This document shows positions 47,553-56,762 of a DNA stretch of 64,000 nt, one piece after another. Origin of the DNA: Pseudobutyrivibrio ruminis AD2017 (GTDB taxonomy: Bacteria > Bacillota > Clostridia > Lachnospirales > Lachnospiraceae); NCBI RefSeq assembly GCF_000424305.1, contig NZ_KE384162.1, forward strand, positions 558,001 through 622,000. Direction: 5' to 3'. Position 1 is the first letter of the stretch; every line of letters starts with the position of its first letter. The translations under genes were made by a program, and so were the position numbers. Below the pieces are notes generated by a model. That model was not told the DNA's origin and did no database searches. It saw only the letters and a list, made by a program, of their open reading frames with translations.

Positions 47553-49508
47553 TTATAGATTATCCCCTTCAAAGTATGAATAGTTTTGAGACTCACTAGC
47601 AACTAAATAGATTTCTTTTCCATTTAGAATTTTCCTTGGCCATCTAAATGGAAGTCCATGGTAAAAATCGTCCTCTACAAGAGCTCCATCTACATACACC
47701 TGAACCACATCACATTTCAAATCAACATTGATAAAAGCTCTGTCATCTTCTAATTCAAGCTTATAGTAGCTGATTTCTTTGTTGCTATATAATAATTCAG
47801 CTTTATACATTTCAGGAATAACAAAAGGTGCATCTATAAGCTTTGTAATGGTATAGCCTGATTTATCAGCATTCTTTAATGCTTCTATGGATTTGCCAGG
47901 TTCCTCTACATAAAATACTCTTCCATCAACCTTTCTAAGCTTCTTTGCTTCCTCAAGGCTGATTAGTCTGATATCACATTTTTCATCTGGATTAACAAAT
48001 TCAAACTGAGGCTTTATACCAGGAAGCTCCATAAAAATCCATGTGTCTTTATCCTTACATAAAGGCTGAGCTGTAGCATATTTTAGTACTGCAGTATCAT
48101 TAAGCTTCATGTTAAATGGCATGAAAAAGCTGATATCTCCCTTAACATCAATAGCAGGAAATACCACATCACCTGTATCTATCACCACATCTGAAACATC
48201 CCGGGCGTCATGAAGTCTTTGATAATGATTTATAAAAACAAAGCCACCATTTTCATCTCTTCTAACTCCGTACCTGAGCTTTTTCATATCACCTATTTCA
48301 ACATTACTATCAGCTTCTACATAGGTCATTGTGGCAAGCTTATCTTCATAATCATGTATAAATAGATGCAACAGATTAAGCAAGTCATAGGACTCTCTGG
48401 TTTCCTCATAGGAAGAAATTGGAGCCTGAAAATCATATGAGATGATTGGATAATCATTTGGATAGCCTGTGGCTTTGGATTCCTGAAGCGTATAGTCAGG
48501 ATACACCTTATTTAGTCCACCATGGTACATGTAATATCCAAGCATATTGGCACCTTCGCATAGCATGATAAGTGTCATGGCATAAATATCCATGCCATGA
48601 ATCTGATATCTTCTATGGTAGGTATTCATAAGACCTGCCCCGATTTCACAGGTAAAATACGGATAACGGTCATAAGGCAATTGCCAGCTATCCTCTTCTA
48701 ACGCCTTTATTAAATCCTTACCTATGGCAGAATCATTTCTTATGCCAGTAAAATAATATCTTGCGCATGGAGGAAGCTTTTCAGTCCCTTCATCCCATGG
48801 TGCATCACAATATCCTCCAAATGAGGGGATTACATCATCAACAGGAATCTTTGCTCCATTTACACTGTTCCAGCCTGTGACTGTAAAAATAGGTACATCT
48901 ATTCCTACTTCCTTAGCTATGTTTTTAAGTGTAAGCAGATGCTCGGCATTATCTGTAAGCTCATTATCTAACTGGCACATTTCAATAGGACCACCATCTT
49001 TAAATAGCAGACCGCTAACTTCGTCTGAAATTGCTTTGTACCATTTCTTTACAAGCTTTAGATATTCTTCATCATTTGTTCTAAGCTCTAAATCCTTATT
49101 AATAAGCCAATCAGGGAAGCCACCATTTCTAACCTCGCCATGACACCATGGGCCAATACGAATGCAAACCTTAAGCCCTGCCTCCTTAGCCATAAGAACA
49201 AAGGCTCTAAGGTCGTTGTCACCTGTCCAGTTCAGCTTTCCTTCCTCTGGCTCGTGATATATCCAAATGATGTAGGTGGATACAATATCTATTCCACCCT
49301 CCTTCATCAGCCTAAGTGCTGTTTTCCACTGTTCTCTAGGGACTCTGCTAAAATGCATTTCCCCCATAATGGCCATGGATGGCTTACCATTTTTTTCTAC
49401 ATAAAGGCTGTTAACTTCTATACCTTCTTTATTTACGTTAACGCCTCCTAAATTAAGATGCTTCTTAATTATTTCTGGCTTCTTGTAGTCCTTAAATTTG
49501 TAAATCAT
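47553..49508 (-). CDS. GH35 beta-galactosidase-like glycoside hydrolase, intracellular
   Basis: A 651-aa family 35 glycosidase without signal peptide. The TIM-barrel start MGEMHFSRVPREQWKTAL and IRIGPWCHGEVRNGGFPDWL are family hallmarks; the acid/base Glu is in CQLDNELT and the nucleophile Glu in FTCEIGAG. C-terminal beta-domains follow (about 400-651). It probably releases terminal galactose from plant oligosaccharides in the cytoplasm. It follows the SpoU methyltransferase gene by 17 bases and may be co-transcribed. Substrate linkage is not certain. Confidence 0.92.
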   Translation of the reverse strand: MIYKFKDYKKPEIIKKHLNLGGVNVNKEGIEVNSLYVEKNGKPSMAIMGEMHFSRVPREQWKTALRLMKEGGIDIVSTYIIWIYHEPEEGKLNWTGDNDLRAFVLMAKEAGLKVCIRIGPWCHGEVRNGGFPDWLINKDLELRTNDEEYLKLVKKWYKAISDEVSGLLFKDGGPIEMCQLDNELTDNAEHLLTLKNIAKEVGIDVPIFTVTGWNSVNGAKIPVDDVIPSFGGYCDAPWDEGTEKLPPCARYYFTGIRNDSAIGKDLIKALEEDSWQLPYDRYPYFTCEIGAGLMNTYHRRYQIHGMDIYAMTLIMLCEGANMLGYYMYHGGLNKVYPDYTLQESKATGYPNDYPIISYDFQAPISSYEETRESYDLLNLLHLFIHDYEDKLATMTYVEADSNVEIGDMKKLRYGVRRDENGGFVFINHYQRLHDARDVSDVVIDTGDVVFPAIDVKGDISFFMPFNMKLNDTAVLKYATAQPLCKDKDTWIFMELPGIKPQFEFVNPDEKCDIRLISLEEAKKLRKVDGRVFYVEEPGKSIEALKNADKSGYTITKLIDAPFVIPEMYKAELLYSNKEISYYKLELEDDRAFINVDLKCDVVQVYVDGALVEDDFYHGLPFRWPRKILNGKEIYLVASESQNYSYFEGDNL

Positions 49509-49525
49509 TATTTCCCCCTAAATAT

Positions 49526-50335
49526 TTAATTTTTGCAAAGCTCCCAGAAGGTAACTGCACTTGCAGCAGCTACATTTAATGAATCTACATTATGATGCAT
49601 AGGGATAATAGTTACAAAATCACTATTATCAATTGTCTCCTGCTTTATTCCTGTGCTTTCTGTTCCAAATATAACTGCTAGCTTTTCCTGCTCCTTTAAA
49701 ACAGGATCAGACAAAGGGATTGCATTATCCTTAAGTGCCATAGATACAACAGAATATCCTTCCTCCTTTAGCAATGAGACGTAATCAGAATCCTTGTCAA
49801 AATAAGTCCATGGAACCTGAAATACTGTTCCCATAGCTACTCTGGCTGCTCTTCTATAAAATGGGTCTGAGCTGGCATAGGTAAGGAAGACTGCATCTAC
49901 CCCAAGTGCTGCCGCAGATCTAAAAATAGCACCTACATTAGTTGGATTCATAACATCCTCCAATATAGCTATCCTTTTTGATGCTGATAGTAATTCCCTA
50001 ACATCAGGCAGGCTTGGTCGCTTAAAAGCGGCGATAACTCCTCTTGTAAGATTAAAGCCTGTGATATTATTAATAACCTCAAGCTTTGCTACAAAAACAT
50101 CCACATCCTCTGATGCCATACTTAACAATTCCTGTACTACCTCAGATTCATAAGCCTTTTCCTCTACAAAAAAAGCTAGAGGCTCAGCTCCCCTACTAAA
50201 AGCCCTTTTTATAACCTCTGGAGTTTCTGCAATAAACACTCCTCCATTGGGCTCAAAATAGTGATAAAGCTGCGCCTCATTATATTTAGTAAAAATATCT
50301 ACTCTTTTATCTTCAATATTATCTATCCTAATCAA
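49526..50335 (-). CDS. SpoU/TrmH-family RNA 2'-O-methyltransferase
   Basis: A 269-aa SPOUT methyltransferase. An N-terminal substrate-binding domain (1-105) is followed by the knotted catalytic domain with MNPTNVGAIFRSAAALG (motif 1), IFGTESTGI (motif 2) and SLNVAAASAVTFWEL (motif 3). It methylates the 2'-OH of a ribose in rRNA or tRNA; the exact target is not readable. Monomer length is normal for the rRNA-type TrmH members. Confidence 0.92.
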   Translation of the reverse strand: MIRIDNIEDKRVDIFTKYNEAQLYHYFEPNGGVFIAETPEVIKRAFSRGAEPLAFFVEEKAYESEVVQELLSMASEDVDVFVAKLEVINNITGFNLTRGVIAAFKRPSLPDVRELLSASKRIAILEDVMNPTNVGAIFRSAAALGVDAVFLTYASSDPFYRRAARVAMGTVFQVPWTYFDKDSDYVSLLKEEGYSVVSMALKDNAIPLSDPVLKEQEKLAVIFGTESTGIKQETIDNSDFVTIIPMHHNVDSLNVAAASAVTFWELCKN

Positions 50336-50403
50336 TGTCGACTCCTAATTAAACGTATACTTCAGATAGATAATATCCTTATTTTAAACATTTCGCAATT
50401 AAT

Positions 50404-52149
50404 TTATTCTACATCCTGTAGAGCTGCAAAATCCTCTTCACCAGTTCTAATTTTAACAACCTGCTCTACATCATATACGAAGATTTTACCATCACCGATG
50501 TGGCCTGTATAAAGAACCTTCTTTGCAGTTTCAATAACATCCTTAACTGGAACCTTACATACAACAACATCCACTCTAATCTTTGGAAGTAATGCTGGCT
50601 CTAAAGCAACACCTCTATAATATTCAGGTGCACCCTTCTGAACGCCACAGCCCATTACATGGGATACTGTCATACCTGTGATACCAAGCTTCATAAGAGC
50701 ATTCTTAAGCTTCTCAAGGTTACGCTCCTTGCAAAGGATTTCTACCTTTGTCATTCTAGGCTTTCCTGCAGCTGTAATCTGTGAAGGTGCGTACTCAACC
50801 TCAACTGCCTCATCCATAGATGCAAGACCAGCAGCCTCTAATGTATCTGTAATAAGTGTTGCTGTCTCATCATCATATTCATCTGTATCGAAATCATCCT
50901 CAAGCATGTTGAATCCAGAATATGCTGATGGAAGTCCATGCTCTGTTCTATCAAGACCTACAATTTCCTCTTCTGCTGATGCACGAAGACCAATAGTATT
51001 TTTGATTAACGTAAATGCGATAGTAATTGTAACCGCCGCCCAGGCACCTACTGAAACAACACCTATAAGCTGAATTCCAAGAAGCTTAAATCCTCCTCCA
51101 TAAAAAAGACCTGTAAGTGTGCTATCAGGAGCTGCAGTTGTTGCAAATAATCCTACTGCAATTGTTCCCCAAATACCGTTCATCATGTGAACTGCTACAG
51201 CTCCAACTGGATCATCAATGCGAAGCTTATAATCAAGAAGCCATACGCCAAATACTACGAGGAAACCTGAAACAATACCAATGATGATTGCACCAAGTGC
51301 ATCTGTAACGTCGCATGGGGCTGTGATTGCAACAAGGCCTGCAAGTGAAGCATTAAGTGACATTGATACATCTGGCTTACCAAATTTAATCCATGTGAAA
51401 GCCATTGTTGTGCATGTAGCAACTGCAGGAGCGATTGTTGTTGTAACAAATATAGATGCAAGCTGCTCTACTGATGTTGCAGCAGCACCGTTAAATCCAT
51501 ACCATCCAAGCCAAAGGATAAATACGCCAAGTGCTCCAAGTGCAATGTTGTGACCTGGGAATGCATTTACCTTTGTAATTTTTCCCTTACTGTCGTGATT
51601 AAACTTACCAATTCTAGGTCCTAAGATTTTAGCTCCGATTAATGCACAGATACCACCTACCATGTGGATGGCACAGCTACCTGCGAAATCATGGAAGCCA
51701 ATAGCTGAAAGCCAGCCGCCTCCCCAAATCCAGTGTGCCTCGATTGGGTAGATTACTAGTGAAATGATACCTGAATAAATACAGTAGCTAATGAACTTTG
51801 TACGCTCAGCCATAGCGCCACTTACGATTGTTGCTGTTGTAGCACAAAATACCAGGTTAAAAACAAAGTTGCTCCAGTCAAAGCTGGCATAATCTGTAAA
51901 TACCTGAAGGGAAGGCTTTCCAACAAGACCAAAGAAAGCATTCTCACCAAACATAAGACCAAAGCCTAAAATAATAAACATTACTGTACCAATACAAAAA
52001 TCCATAAGATTTTTCATTATGATATTTCCAGTATTTTTTGCTCTGGTAAATCCAGCCTCCACCATTGCAAAGCCAGCCTGCATCCAAAAAACTAAGGCTG
52101 CACCAATTAAGAACCATACGCCAAATAGCATGCTTGAATAATCTTCCAT
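50404..52149 (-). CDS. amt: Ammonium transporter fused to a PII (GlnB/GlnK) domain
   Basis: A 581-aa fusion. Residues 1-400 form the 11-helix Amt channel (FWMQAGFAMVEAGF, IYPIEAHWIWGGGWL, and the paired-His region). An acidic linker (about 405-465) joins a complete PII domain (about 470-581): KVEILCKERNLEKLKNALM, GVQKGAPEYYRG, LLPKIRVD, GDGKIFVYDV and KIRTGEE. The ATP and 2-oxoglutarate residues are kept, but Tyr51, the uridylylation site, is replaced (RGVALEPA). The sensor should block its own channel according to 2-oxoglutarate and ATP/ADP. Start ATG 52149 with AGGAGG eight bases upstream. Confidence 0.95.
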   Translation of the reverse strand: MEDYSSMLFGVWFLIGAALVFWMQAGFAMVEAGFTRAKNTGNIIMKNLMDFCIGTVMFIILGFGLMFGENAFFGLVGKPSLQVFTDYASFDWSNFVFNLVFCATTATIVSGAMAERTKFISYCIYSGIISLVIYPIEAHWIWGGGWLSAIGFHDFAGSCAIHMVGGICALIGAKILGPRIGKFNHDSKGKITKVNAFPGHNIALGALGVFILWLGWYGFNGAAATSVEQLASIFVTTTIAPAVATCTTMAFTWIKFGKPDVSMSLNASLAGLVAITAPCDVTDALGAIIIGIVSGFLVVFGVWLLDYKLRIDDPVGAVAVHMMNGIWGTIAVGLFATTAAPDSTLTGLFYGGGFKLLGIQLIGVVSVGAWAAVTITIAFTLIKNTIGLRASAEEEIVGLDRTEHGLPSAYSGFNMLEDDFDTDEYDDETATLITDTLEAAGLASMDEAVEVEYAPSQITAAGKPRMTKVEILCKERNLEKLKNALMKLGITGMTVSHVMGCGVQKGAPEYYRGVALEPALLPKIRVDVVVCKVPVKDVIETAKKVLYTGHIGDGKIFVYDVEQVVKIRTGEEDFAALQDVE

Positions 52150-52175
52150 ATTCAAATCCTCCTTTATATATATTA

Positions 52176-52212
52176 AATGGGGCGCAGTTCACATTGTGAA
52201 CTACGCCCCATT
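52176..52212 (-). promoter_or_regulatory. Long hairpin between glnN and amt
   Basis: An 18-bp stem with one 2-bp mismatch: AATGGGGCG...GTTCACA (52176-52193) against TGTGAAC...CGCCCCATT (52195-52212), loop of one base. On the minus strand only a weak T-run follows (TTTAATATATA), 20 bases before the amt ribosome site. It could partly terminate glnN transcripts, stabilise mRNA ends or act as an attenuator. Confidence 0.7.
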
Positions 52213-52226
52213 GCGTAACTATTTTA

Positions 52227-54320
52227 TTATTTTACTGAATAAAGAATCTCTCCATAGGTTGGATAAGGCCAGATATCACTTGGAACTACTGTCTCAAGCT
52301 CATCCACCACTTCTCTAAGTTCATTCATATCTGCAAAAATAACATCATGATGGAACTTAGCAAGCTCGTAGATATCCTCTAATTCCTTGGCCTTTTCAAT
52401 ATCTGCCTCAAGCTTCTCTAATCTTTCATCCATTGTAAATGTAAGCTTAGATGCCTGCTTTAATCTCTTTGTCTCTACAGTGGAATCAACATCAATTCCT
52501 GTAGCAGCCTTTGCATTTAATGTTTCAGCAAGTGAATACTGATAATCGTTTGCAGCTGCCATAATGTTCTTCTTTACCATGGCATCCATTGTAAGAGCTT
52601 CGATGTCGATTACCTTATAGTAATTTTCAAGCTGAATATCATAACGGCTGTAAAGCTCCTGTTCCGTAAATACGTTATGCTTTGTAAATACATCAATAGC
52701 CTTTTTATCGACGAAAGCAGGAAGTGCATCTACTGTAGATTTAAGGTTCTTAAGTCCTCTTCTTTCAGCTTCCTTAACCCATTCATCTGAATAACCGTTT
52801 CCGTTAAAGATAATTCTTTTATGTGCTGTAAGCTCTCTCTTTAAAAGCTCTGCTAAGGCCTTTTCAAAATCTGCTGCCTTTTCTAGCTCATCAGAGAACT
52901 TATCAAGTTCCTCAGCCACAATTGTATTTAAGATTACGTTTGGTCCAGAGATAGATGCTGATGAACCAAGTGATCTAAATTCAAATTTATTACCTGTAAA
53001 TGCAAATGGTGATGTTCTGTTTCTATCTGTTGTATCCTGCGAAATGCTTGGGATTACTGTTGCACCTACAGACATCTTTTTCTTTTTAATATCCTCATAA
53101 TCAGTTCCATCGATGATTGATTCAACAATAGCCTCTAGCTCATCTCCAAGGAACATTGAAATAATTGCTGGTGGCGCTTCGTTTGCACCAAGTCTATGAT
53201 CATTTCCAGCAGAAGCTACCGATACACGGAGCAACTCCTGATATTCATCTACAGCCTTAATGACCGCTGTAAGGAATAATAAGAACTGTGTGTTATGGGA
53301 AGGGGTAGCACCAGGCTCTAGCAGGTTTACTCCGGTATCAGTCGAAATTGACCAGTTGTTATGCTTACCTGAACCATTAACTCCTGCAAATGGCTTTTCG
53401 TGTAGCAGGCAAGTCATACCATGTCTTTTTGCAACTACCTTCATCATCTCCATAGTAAGCTGATTGTGGTCTGTTGCGATATTTGTTGTTGAATAAACAG
53501 GTGCAAGCTCATGCTGTGCTGGGGCTACCTCGTTGTGCTTTGTCTTAGCAAGTACCCCTAGCTTCCAAAGCTCTTCATCAAGCTCCTTCATAAATGCTGA
53601 AACTCTTGGCTTGATGGTTCCAAAATAATGGTCATCTAATTCCTGTCCCTTTGGAGGCTTAGCACCAAACAATGTTCTACCTGTATAAATCAAATCTGGA
53701 CGCTTGTTGTACATCTTTTCATCAATAAGGAAATATTCCTGCTCAGGTCCAACTGTTGTAATAACTCTTTTAACATCCTCATGACCGAACAGCTTTAATG
53801 CTCTTACTGCTGATTTATCAAGAGCTTCCATGGAACGAAGAAGTGGAGTCTTTTTATCAAGCGCCTCTCCTGAATAAGAACAAAATGCAGTTGGAATACA
53901 AAGTGTATCATCCTTTATAAATACATAGCTTGTTGGGTCCCAGGCTGTATAGCCTCTTGCCTCGAATGTAGCTCGAAGACCACCTGATGGAAATGAAGAT
54001 GCATCTGGCTCACCCTTAATTAGCTCCTTGCCTGAAAATGTCATGATAATCTTGCCACCTTCTTCAGGCTGAATAAATGAATCATGCTTTTCTGCTGTAA
54101 CACCAGTCATTGGCTGGAACCAATGTGTGAAGTGTGTGGCACCAAGTTCGATTGCCCATTCCTTCATGGCATGTGCAATTACGTTTGCCAAATCTCTATC
54201 TAGAGGGCGTCCCTCTTCCACTGTCTTTTTAAGGGCCTTGTAGGCATCCTTAGGGAGACGCTCCTTCATGGTTTCATCGTTGAAGACTTTGCTTCCAAAT
54301 ATCTCTGTAACTTTACTCAT
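52227..54320 (-). CDS. glnN: Glutamine synthetase type III
   Basis: A 697-aa GSIII, the large hexameric/dodecameric form common in Bacteroides, Clostridia and rumen bacteria; it makes glutamine from glutamate, ammonium and ATP. The catalytic centre includes [12 protein letters not shown] (metal Glu), [35 protein letters not shown] and [16 protein letters not shown]. The C-terminal helical region (about 560-697) is the GSIII-specific tail. It is upstream of Amt-PII and downstream of asnB on the same strand. The GC-rich palindromic element at 54342-54440 occupies its leader. Confidence 0.96.
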   Translation of the reverse strand: MSKVTEIFGSKVFNDETMKERLPKDAYKALKKTVEEGRPLDRDLANVIAHAMKEWAIELGATHFTHWFQPMTGVTAEKHDSFIQPEEGGKIIMTFSGKELIKGEPDASSFPSGGLRATFEARGYTAWDPTSYVFIKDDTLCIPTAFCSYSGEALDKKTPLLRSMEALDKSAVRALKLFGHEDVKRVITTVGPEQEYFLIDEKMYNKRPDLIYTGRTLFGAKPPKGQELDDHYFGTIKPRVSAFMKELDEELWKLGVLAKTKHNEVAPAQHELAPVYSTTNIATDHNQLTMEMMKVVAKRHGMTCLLHEKPFAGVNGSGKHNNWSISTDTGVNLLEPGATPSHNTQFLLFLTAVIKAVDEYQELLRVSVASAGNDHRLGANEAPPAIISMFLGDELEAIVESIIDGTDYEDIKKKKMSVGATVIPSISQDTTDRNRTSPFAFTGNKFEFRSLGSSASISGPNVILNTIVAEELDKFSDELEKAADFEKALAELLKRELTAHKRIIFNGNGYSDEWVKEAERRGLKNLKSTVDALPAFVDKKAIDVFTKHNVFTEQELYSRYDIQLENYYKVIDIEALTMDAMVKKNIMAAANDYQYSLAETLNAKAATGIDVDSTVETKRLKQASKLTFTMDERLEKLEADIEKAKELEDIYELAKFHHDVIFADMNELREVVDELETVVPSDIWPYPTYGEILYSVK

Positions 54321-54341
54321 ATCAAATCCTCCTTATGTACG

Positions 54342-54440
54342 CCCTCATCCGTCGACTTCGTCGCCACCTTCCCCCAGAGGGGGAAGGCTTAAAGGCTTCC
54401 CCCTCTGGGGGAAGCTGTCACCGAAGGTGACTGATGAGGG
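54342..54440. mobile_element. 99-bp GC-rich palindromic repeat (MITE-like) in the asnB-glnN gap
   Basis: The outer ends are CCCTCATC and GATGAGGG. Inside, each half has a small hairpin (GACTTCGTC or GTCACCTTCGGTGAC) and a CTTCCCCCAGAGGGGGAAG palindrome, so the two halves are inverted copies of each other around a central AAGGCTTAAAGGCTT. Over 60% GC in an AT-rich genome. From memory it looks like palindromic repeats scattered in gut Firmicutes genomes; this is unverified. It lies 10 bases past the asnB stop and ends 21 bases before the glnN start codon. Confidence 0.75.
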
Positions 54441-54449
54441 TCTTACTTC

Positions 54450-56036
54450 CTATACACCACTATCTCCATAATTTGCTAACACTCTCGCTGACGGGTCATC
54501 CACATTACAACCTGGCCAGTTTTTATTTGGCATCCAAAAGTCCACTACCATGTGAGCTTGTCCAGGATAATATTTTTCAAACAACTCTCTGTAAAGAAGT
54601 GATTCCTTAGTGAAAGGTGCTCTGAATTCGTATTTACGTTTTGCATTCTCCAAATCTTCGTCTGAGTAAATGCTGTTTGCGTATTCCTTTAGGTAATAAA
54701 CCATTGAATGTCCAACTGCATCTGAGAAGGCTGCCTTTTCTCTGAATAAAATGTCGTAAGGTAAATAATCATCGTTCTCAAAGGCATGTCTTAACAGGTA
54801 TTTTCCCTTGTTGTATCTATTCATCTTAAGCTTTGGATTAATGCTCATTACATAATCTACAAAATCCAAATCTCCAAAAGGAACTCTGGCCTCCATTGAA
54901 TGTACTGATATGCATCTGTCTGCTCTTAACACATCGTACATATAAAGCTCTCTTAGCCTCTTTTCTGCTTCCCTTTGGAACTCCTCCTCATTTGGTGCAA
55001 AATCTGTATATTTATATCCGAATATCTCATCTGAAATCTCTCCAGTAAGCAATACTCTGATTTCAGGGAATTTCTTTTTGATTCCCTTGCAGATAAGATA
55101 CATTCCCATGCTTGCTCTGATGGTTGTAATATCGTAGGTTCCAAGGGATGCAACTACTTCCTCTAGAGACTCAATTACTAAGTCCTTATCAATGATGATT
55201 TCGTGATGCTCTGAACCGATGTATTCTGCAACCTCTTTTGCATATTTCAAATCAATGGCATCCTCATTCATTCCTATTGCAAAGGTTTTTATTGGCTTGT
55301 CCATAAACTTCTGTGCCACCGCACACACCAGTGATGAATCAAGTCCGCCTGATAAAAGAAAACCAACAGGAGCATCTGCATCAAGTCTCTTTTCTATTCC
55401 TGCAATAAGCTTTTCTTTAATCTTTGCTGAAGCCTCATCTAATGAATCCTCACTATAAGGCTTGCGCTTTGCCAAATCTCTGTAGCAGGTAAACACACCC
55501 TTGTAATAATAATGTCCTGGTGGAAATGGCATTACCTTGTCTGTTAGTCCCACAAGGTTCTTGGCCTCGGAAGCAAACATGATTGAGCCTTCACTGTCGT
55601 ATCCATAGAACAAAGGCCTGATTCCTATTGGATCTCTGGCTGCTACCAAATCATCCAAATCCTTGTCGTAAATAACCATTGCAAATTCTGCATCCAATTT
55701 ACTAAACATCTGGCATCCGTATTTACGATACATTGGAAGAATTATTTCGCAATCGCTGTCACTTTTGAATTTGTATCCCTCTGCCTTAAGCTCTTCTCTT
55801 ACAGGCTTGAAGCCGTACAGCTCGCCATTACATATTACATAATTGCCCTCAAGCTCAAAGGGTTGCATACCATCTTCAGTTAATCCCATAATTGAAAGTC
55901 GTTGAAAGCCTAACACGCTGTCATTTACTGTAATGACCTTTTGCATATCAGGTCCTCTAGATAGGGTTTTTGAAAATGCCTCTTCGAAATCTTTCATTTC
56001 AACGTGGCATTTACTAAGAGCCATAATTGAACACAT
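54450..56036 (-). CDS. asnB: Asparagine synthetase B (glutamine-hydrolysing)
   Basis: A 528-aa AsnB. The N-terminal glutaminase starts MCSIMAL, so Cys2 becomes the nucleophile; LSRGPDMQ, CNGELYGF and DSDCEIILPMY follow. The synthetase domain has the PP-loop GFLLSGGLDSSLVCAV (near 235) and LTGEISDEIFGYKY. The start is ATG 56036 with GGAAGGTG upstream; the longer in-frame version would bury Cys2 and run into the leader terminator. It has a promoter and a terminator in its own leader and follows the ANTAR regulator gene. Confidence 0.95.
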   Translation of the reverse strand: MCSIMALSKCHVEMKDFEEAFSKTLSRGPDMQKVITVNDSVLGFQRLSIMGLTEDGMQPFELEGNYVICNGELYGFKPVREELKAEGYKFKSDSDCEIILPMYRKYGCQMFSKLDAEFAMVIYDKDLDDLVAARDPIGIRPLFYGYDSEGSIMFASEAKNLVGLTDKVMPFPPGHYYYKGVFTCYRDLAKRKPYSEDSLDEASAKIKEKLIAGIEKRLDADAPVGFLLSGGLDSSLVCAVAQKFMDKPIKTFAIGMNEDAIDLKYAKEVAEYIGSEHHEIIIDKDLVIESLEEVVASLGTYDITTIRASMGMYLICKGIKKKFPEIRVLLTGEISDEIFGYKYTDFAPNEEEFQREAEKRLRELYMYDVLRADRCISVHSMEARVPFGDLDFVDYVMSINPKLKMNRYNKGKYLLRHAFENDDYLPYDILFREKAAFSDAVGHSMVYYLKEYANSIYSDEDLENAKRKYEFRAPFTKESLLYRELFEKYYPGQAHMVVDFWMPNKNWPGCNVDDPSARVLANYGDSGV

Positions 56037-56054
56037 AAAATCACCTTCCCGTCG

Positions 56055-56106
56055 GTAATAAAAAAGGCGCCGTAAGCGAAGACATTTCTTCACTTACGAC
56101 GCCTTT
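56055..56106 (-). terminator. Intrinsic terminator inside the asnB leader (attenuator)
   Basis: On the minus strand AAAGGCGTCGTAAGTGAAGA (56106-56087) pairs with the stretch 56082-56063 with two mismatches, loop of four, followed by T6. It ends 25 bases before the asnB start codon, so transcription must pass it to express asnB. Its upstream arm overlaps the P2 hairpin at 56096-56111. Confidence 0.85.
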
Positions 56107-56163
56107 GTCGTTTACCTTGATTTATTTGTTTAGAATAATATTATTTTGACAATCCGTTGTCAA
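56096..56163 (-). promoter_or_regulatory. Candidate ANTAR-responsive antiterminator (two A1/G4 hexaloop hairpins)
   Basis: P1: TTGACA-ACGGAT-TGTCAA (56163-56146), 6-bp stem, hexaloop ACGGAT. P2: ACGAC-AAAGGC-GTCGT (56111-56096), 5-bp stem, hexaloop AAAGGC. Both loops have A at position 1 and G at position 4, the known signature of ANTAR binding hairpins. P2 uses the upstream arm of the terminator, so P2 and terminator exclude each other. The linker (34 bases) is longer than usual, and P1 also reads as a promoter -35 region, which is the main doubt. Confidence 0.5.
56135..56163 (-). promoter_or_regulatory. Sigma-A promoter for asnB with overlapping dyad
   Basis: On the minus strand a perfect TTGACA (56158-56163), 17-base spacer and TATTAT (56135-56140). 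The -35 box is one arm of the dyad TTGACAA-CGGA-TTGTCAA, so a repressor could bind there if it is DNA-level control. Transcripts from it would contain the terminator and P2 but not P1. Confidence 0.6.
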
Positions 56164-56171
56164 CACTTTTT

Positions 56172-56744
56172 TTATTTTTCTTGATATTTTTTTATTATAT
56201 CCATTGCCATTTGATATCTTGAAATCCTAAGATCCATAGCATTCTTCTCTATCTGTTTATGGGCTTCCTCCTCTGTCATATCCTCGTTAATAATCAAAAG
56301 AAGCTTAGCCCGTGAAATTACCTTTAGCTCATCCAGCTTTTTTTCTAATTTGGCACTTTCCCTGTGAGCCATGCCAATTCGCCTTTGAGCTGCCAGTGCA
56401 TGTCGCAGGGCCTGCCAAAGCAAAGGCTTGCTTATAGGCTTTGAAACCGTAATGATTCCATAGTCAGCTACCCTATCGGTGATTTCATCATAATAATCCG
56501 CCTTTATAAACAGCAGTACCTGACAAACATTCTTTTCCGCAATATCTATTACCTGCTCTACAGAATTAGAACCGGCCATTGGCAGATTGATAAAGCATAT
56601 ATCAAAATCATAATCCGTAATGGCGCGCTTTGCAGAAGGATAGCTTTCCACACAAAGGATATCCATATATCCGTTTTCTTTCAGATAGGATTTGTAGAAT
56701 GCGCTTGCCTTTTCATTATCGCAGACAATTAATGCTCTCTCCAT
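56172..56744 (-). CDS. ANTAR-domain response regulator (antiterminator)
   Basis: A 190-aa protein: a receiver-like domain (1-120; DNEKASAFYKSYLKENGY, degenerate phosphorylation pocket with DFDICFINLP) joined by a coiled coil (125-145) to an ANTAR RNA-binding domain (about 140-190; ISRAKLLLIINEDMTEEEAH, then DLRISRYQMAMDII). ANTAR proteins bind paired hexaloop hairpins in leader RNA and stop terminators forming. It lies 18 bases after the glutamine-synthetase-like gene and directly before the asnB leader. Regulation of nitrogen genes is inferred from this setting. Confidence 0.9.
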   Translation of the reverse strand: MERALIVCDNEKASAFYKSYLKENGYMDILCVESYPSAKRAITDYDFDICFINLPMAGSNSVEQVIDIAEKNVCQVLLFIKADYYDEITDRVADYGIITVSKPISKPLLWQALRHALAAQRRIGMAHRESAKLEKKLDELKVISRAKLLLIINEDMTEEEAHKQIEKNAMDLRISRYQMAMDIIKKYQEK

Positions 56745-56762
56745 AGTCCACTCCTTTTAAGA

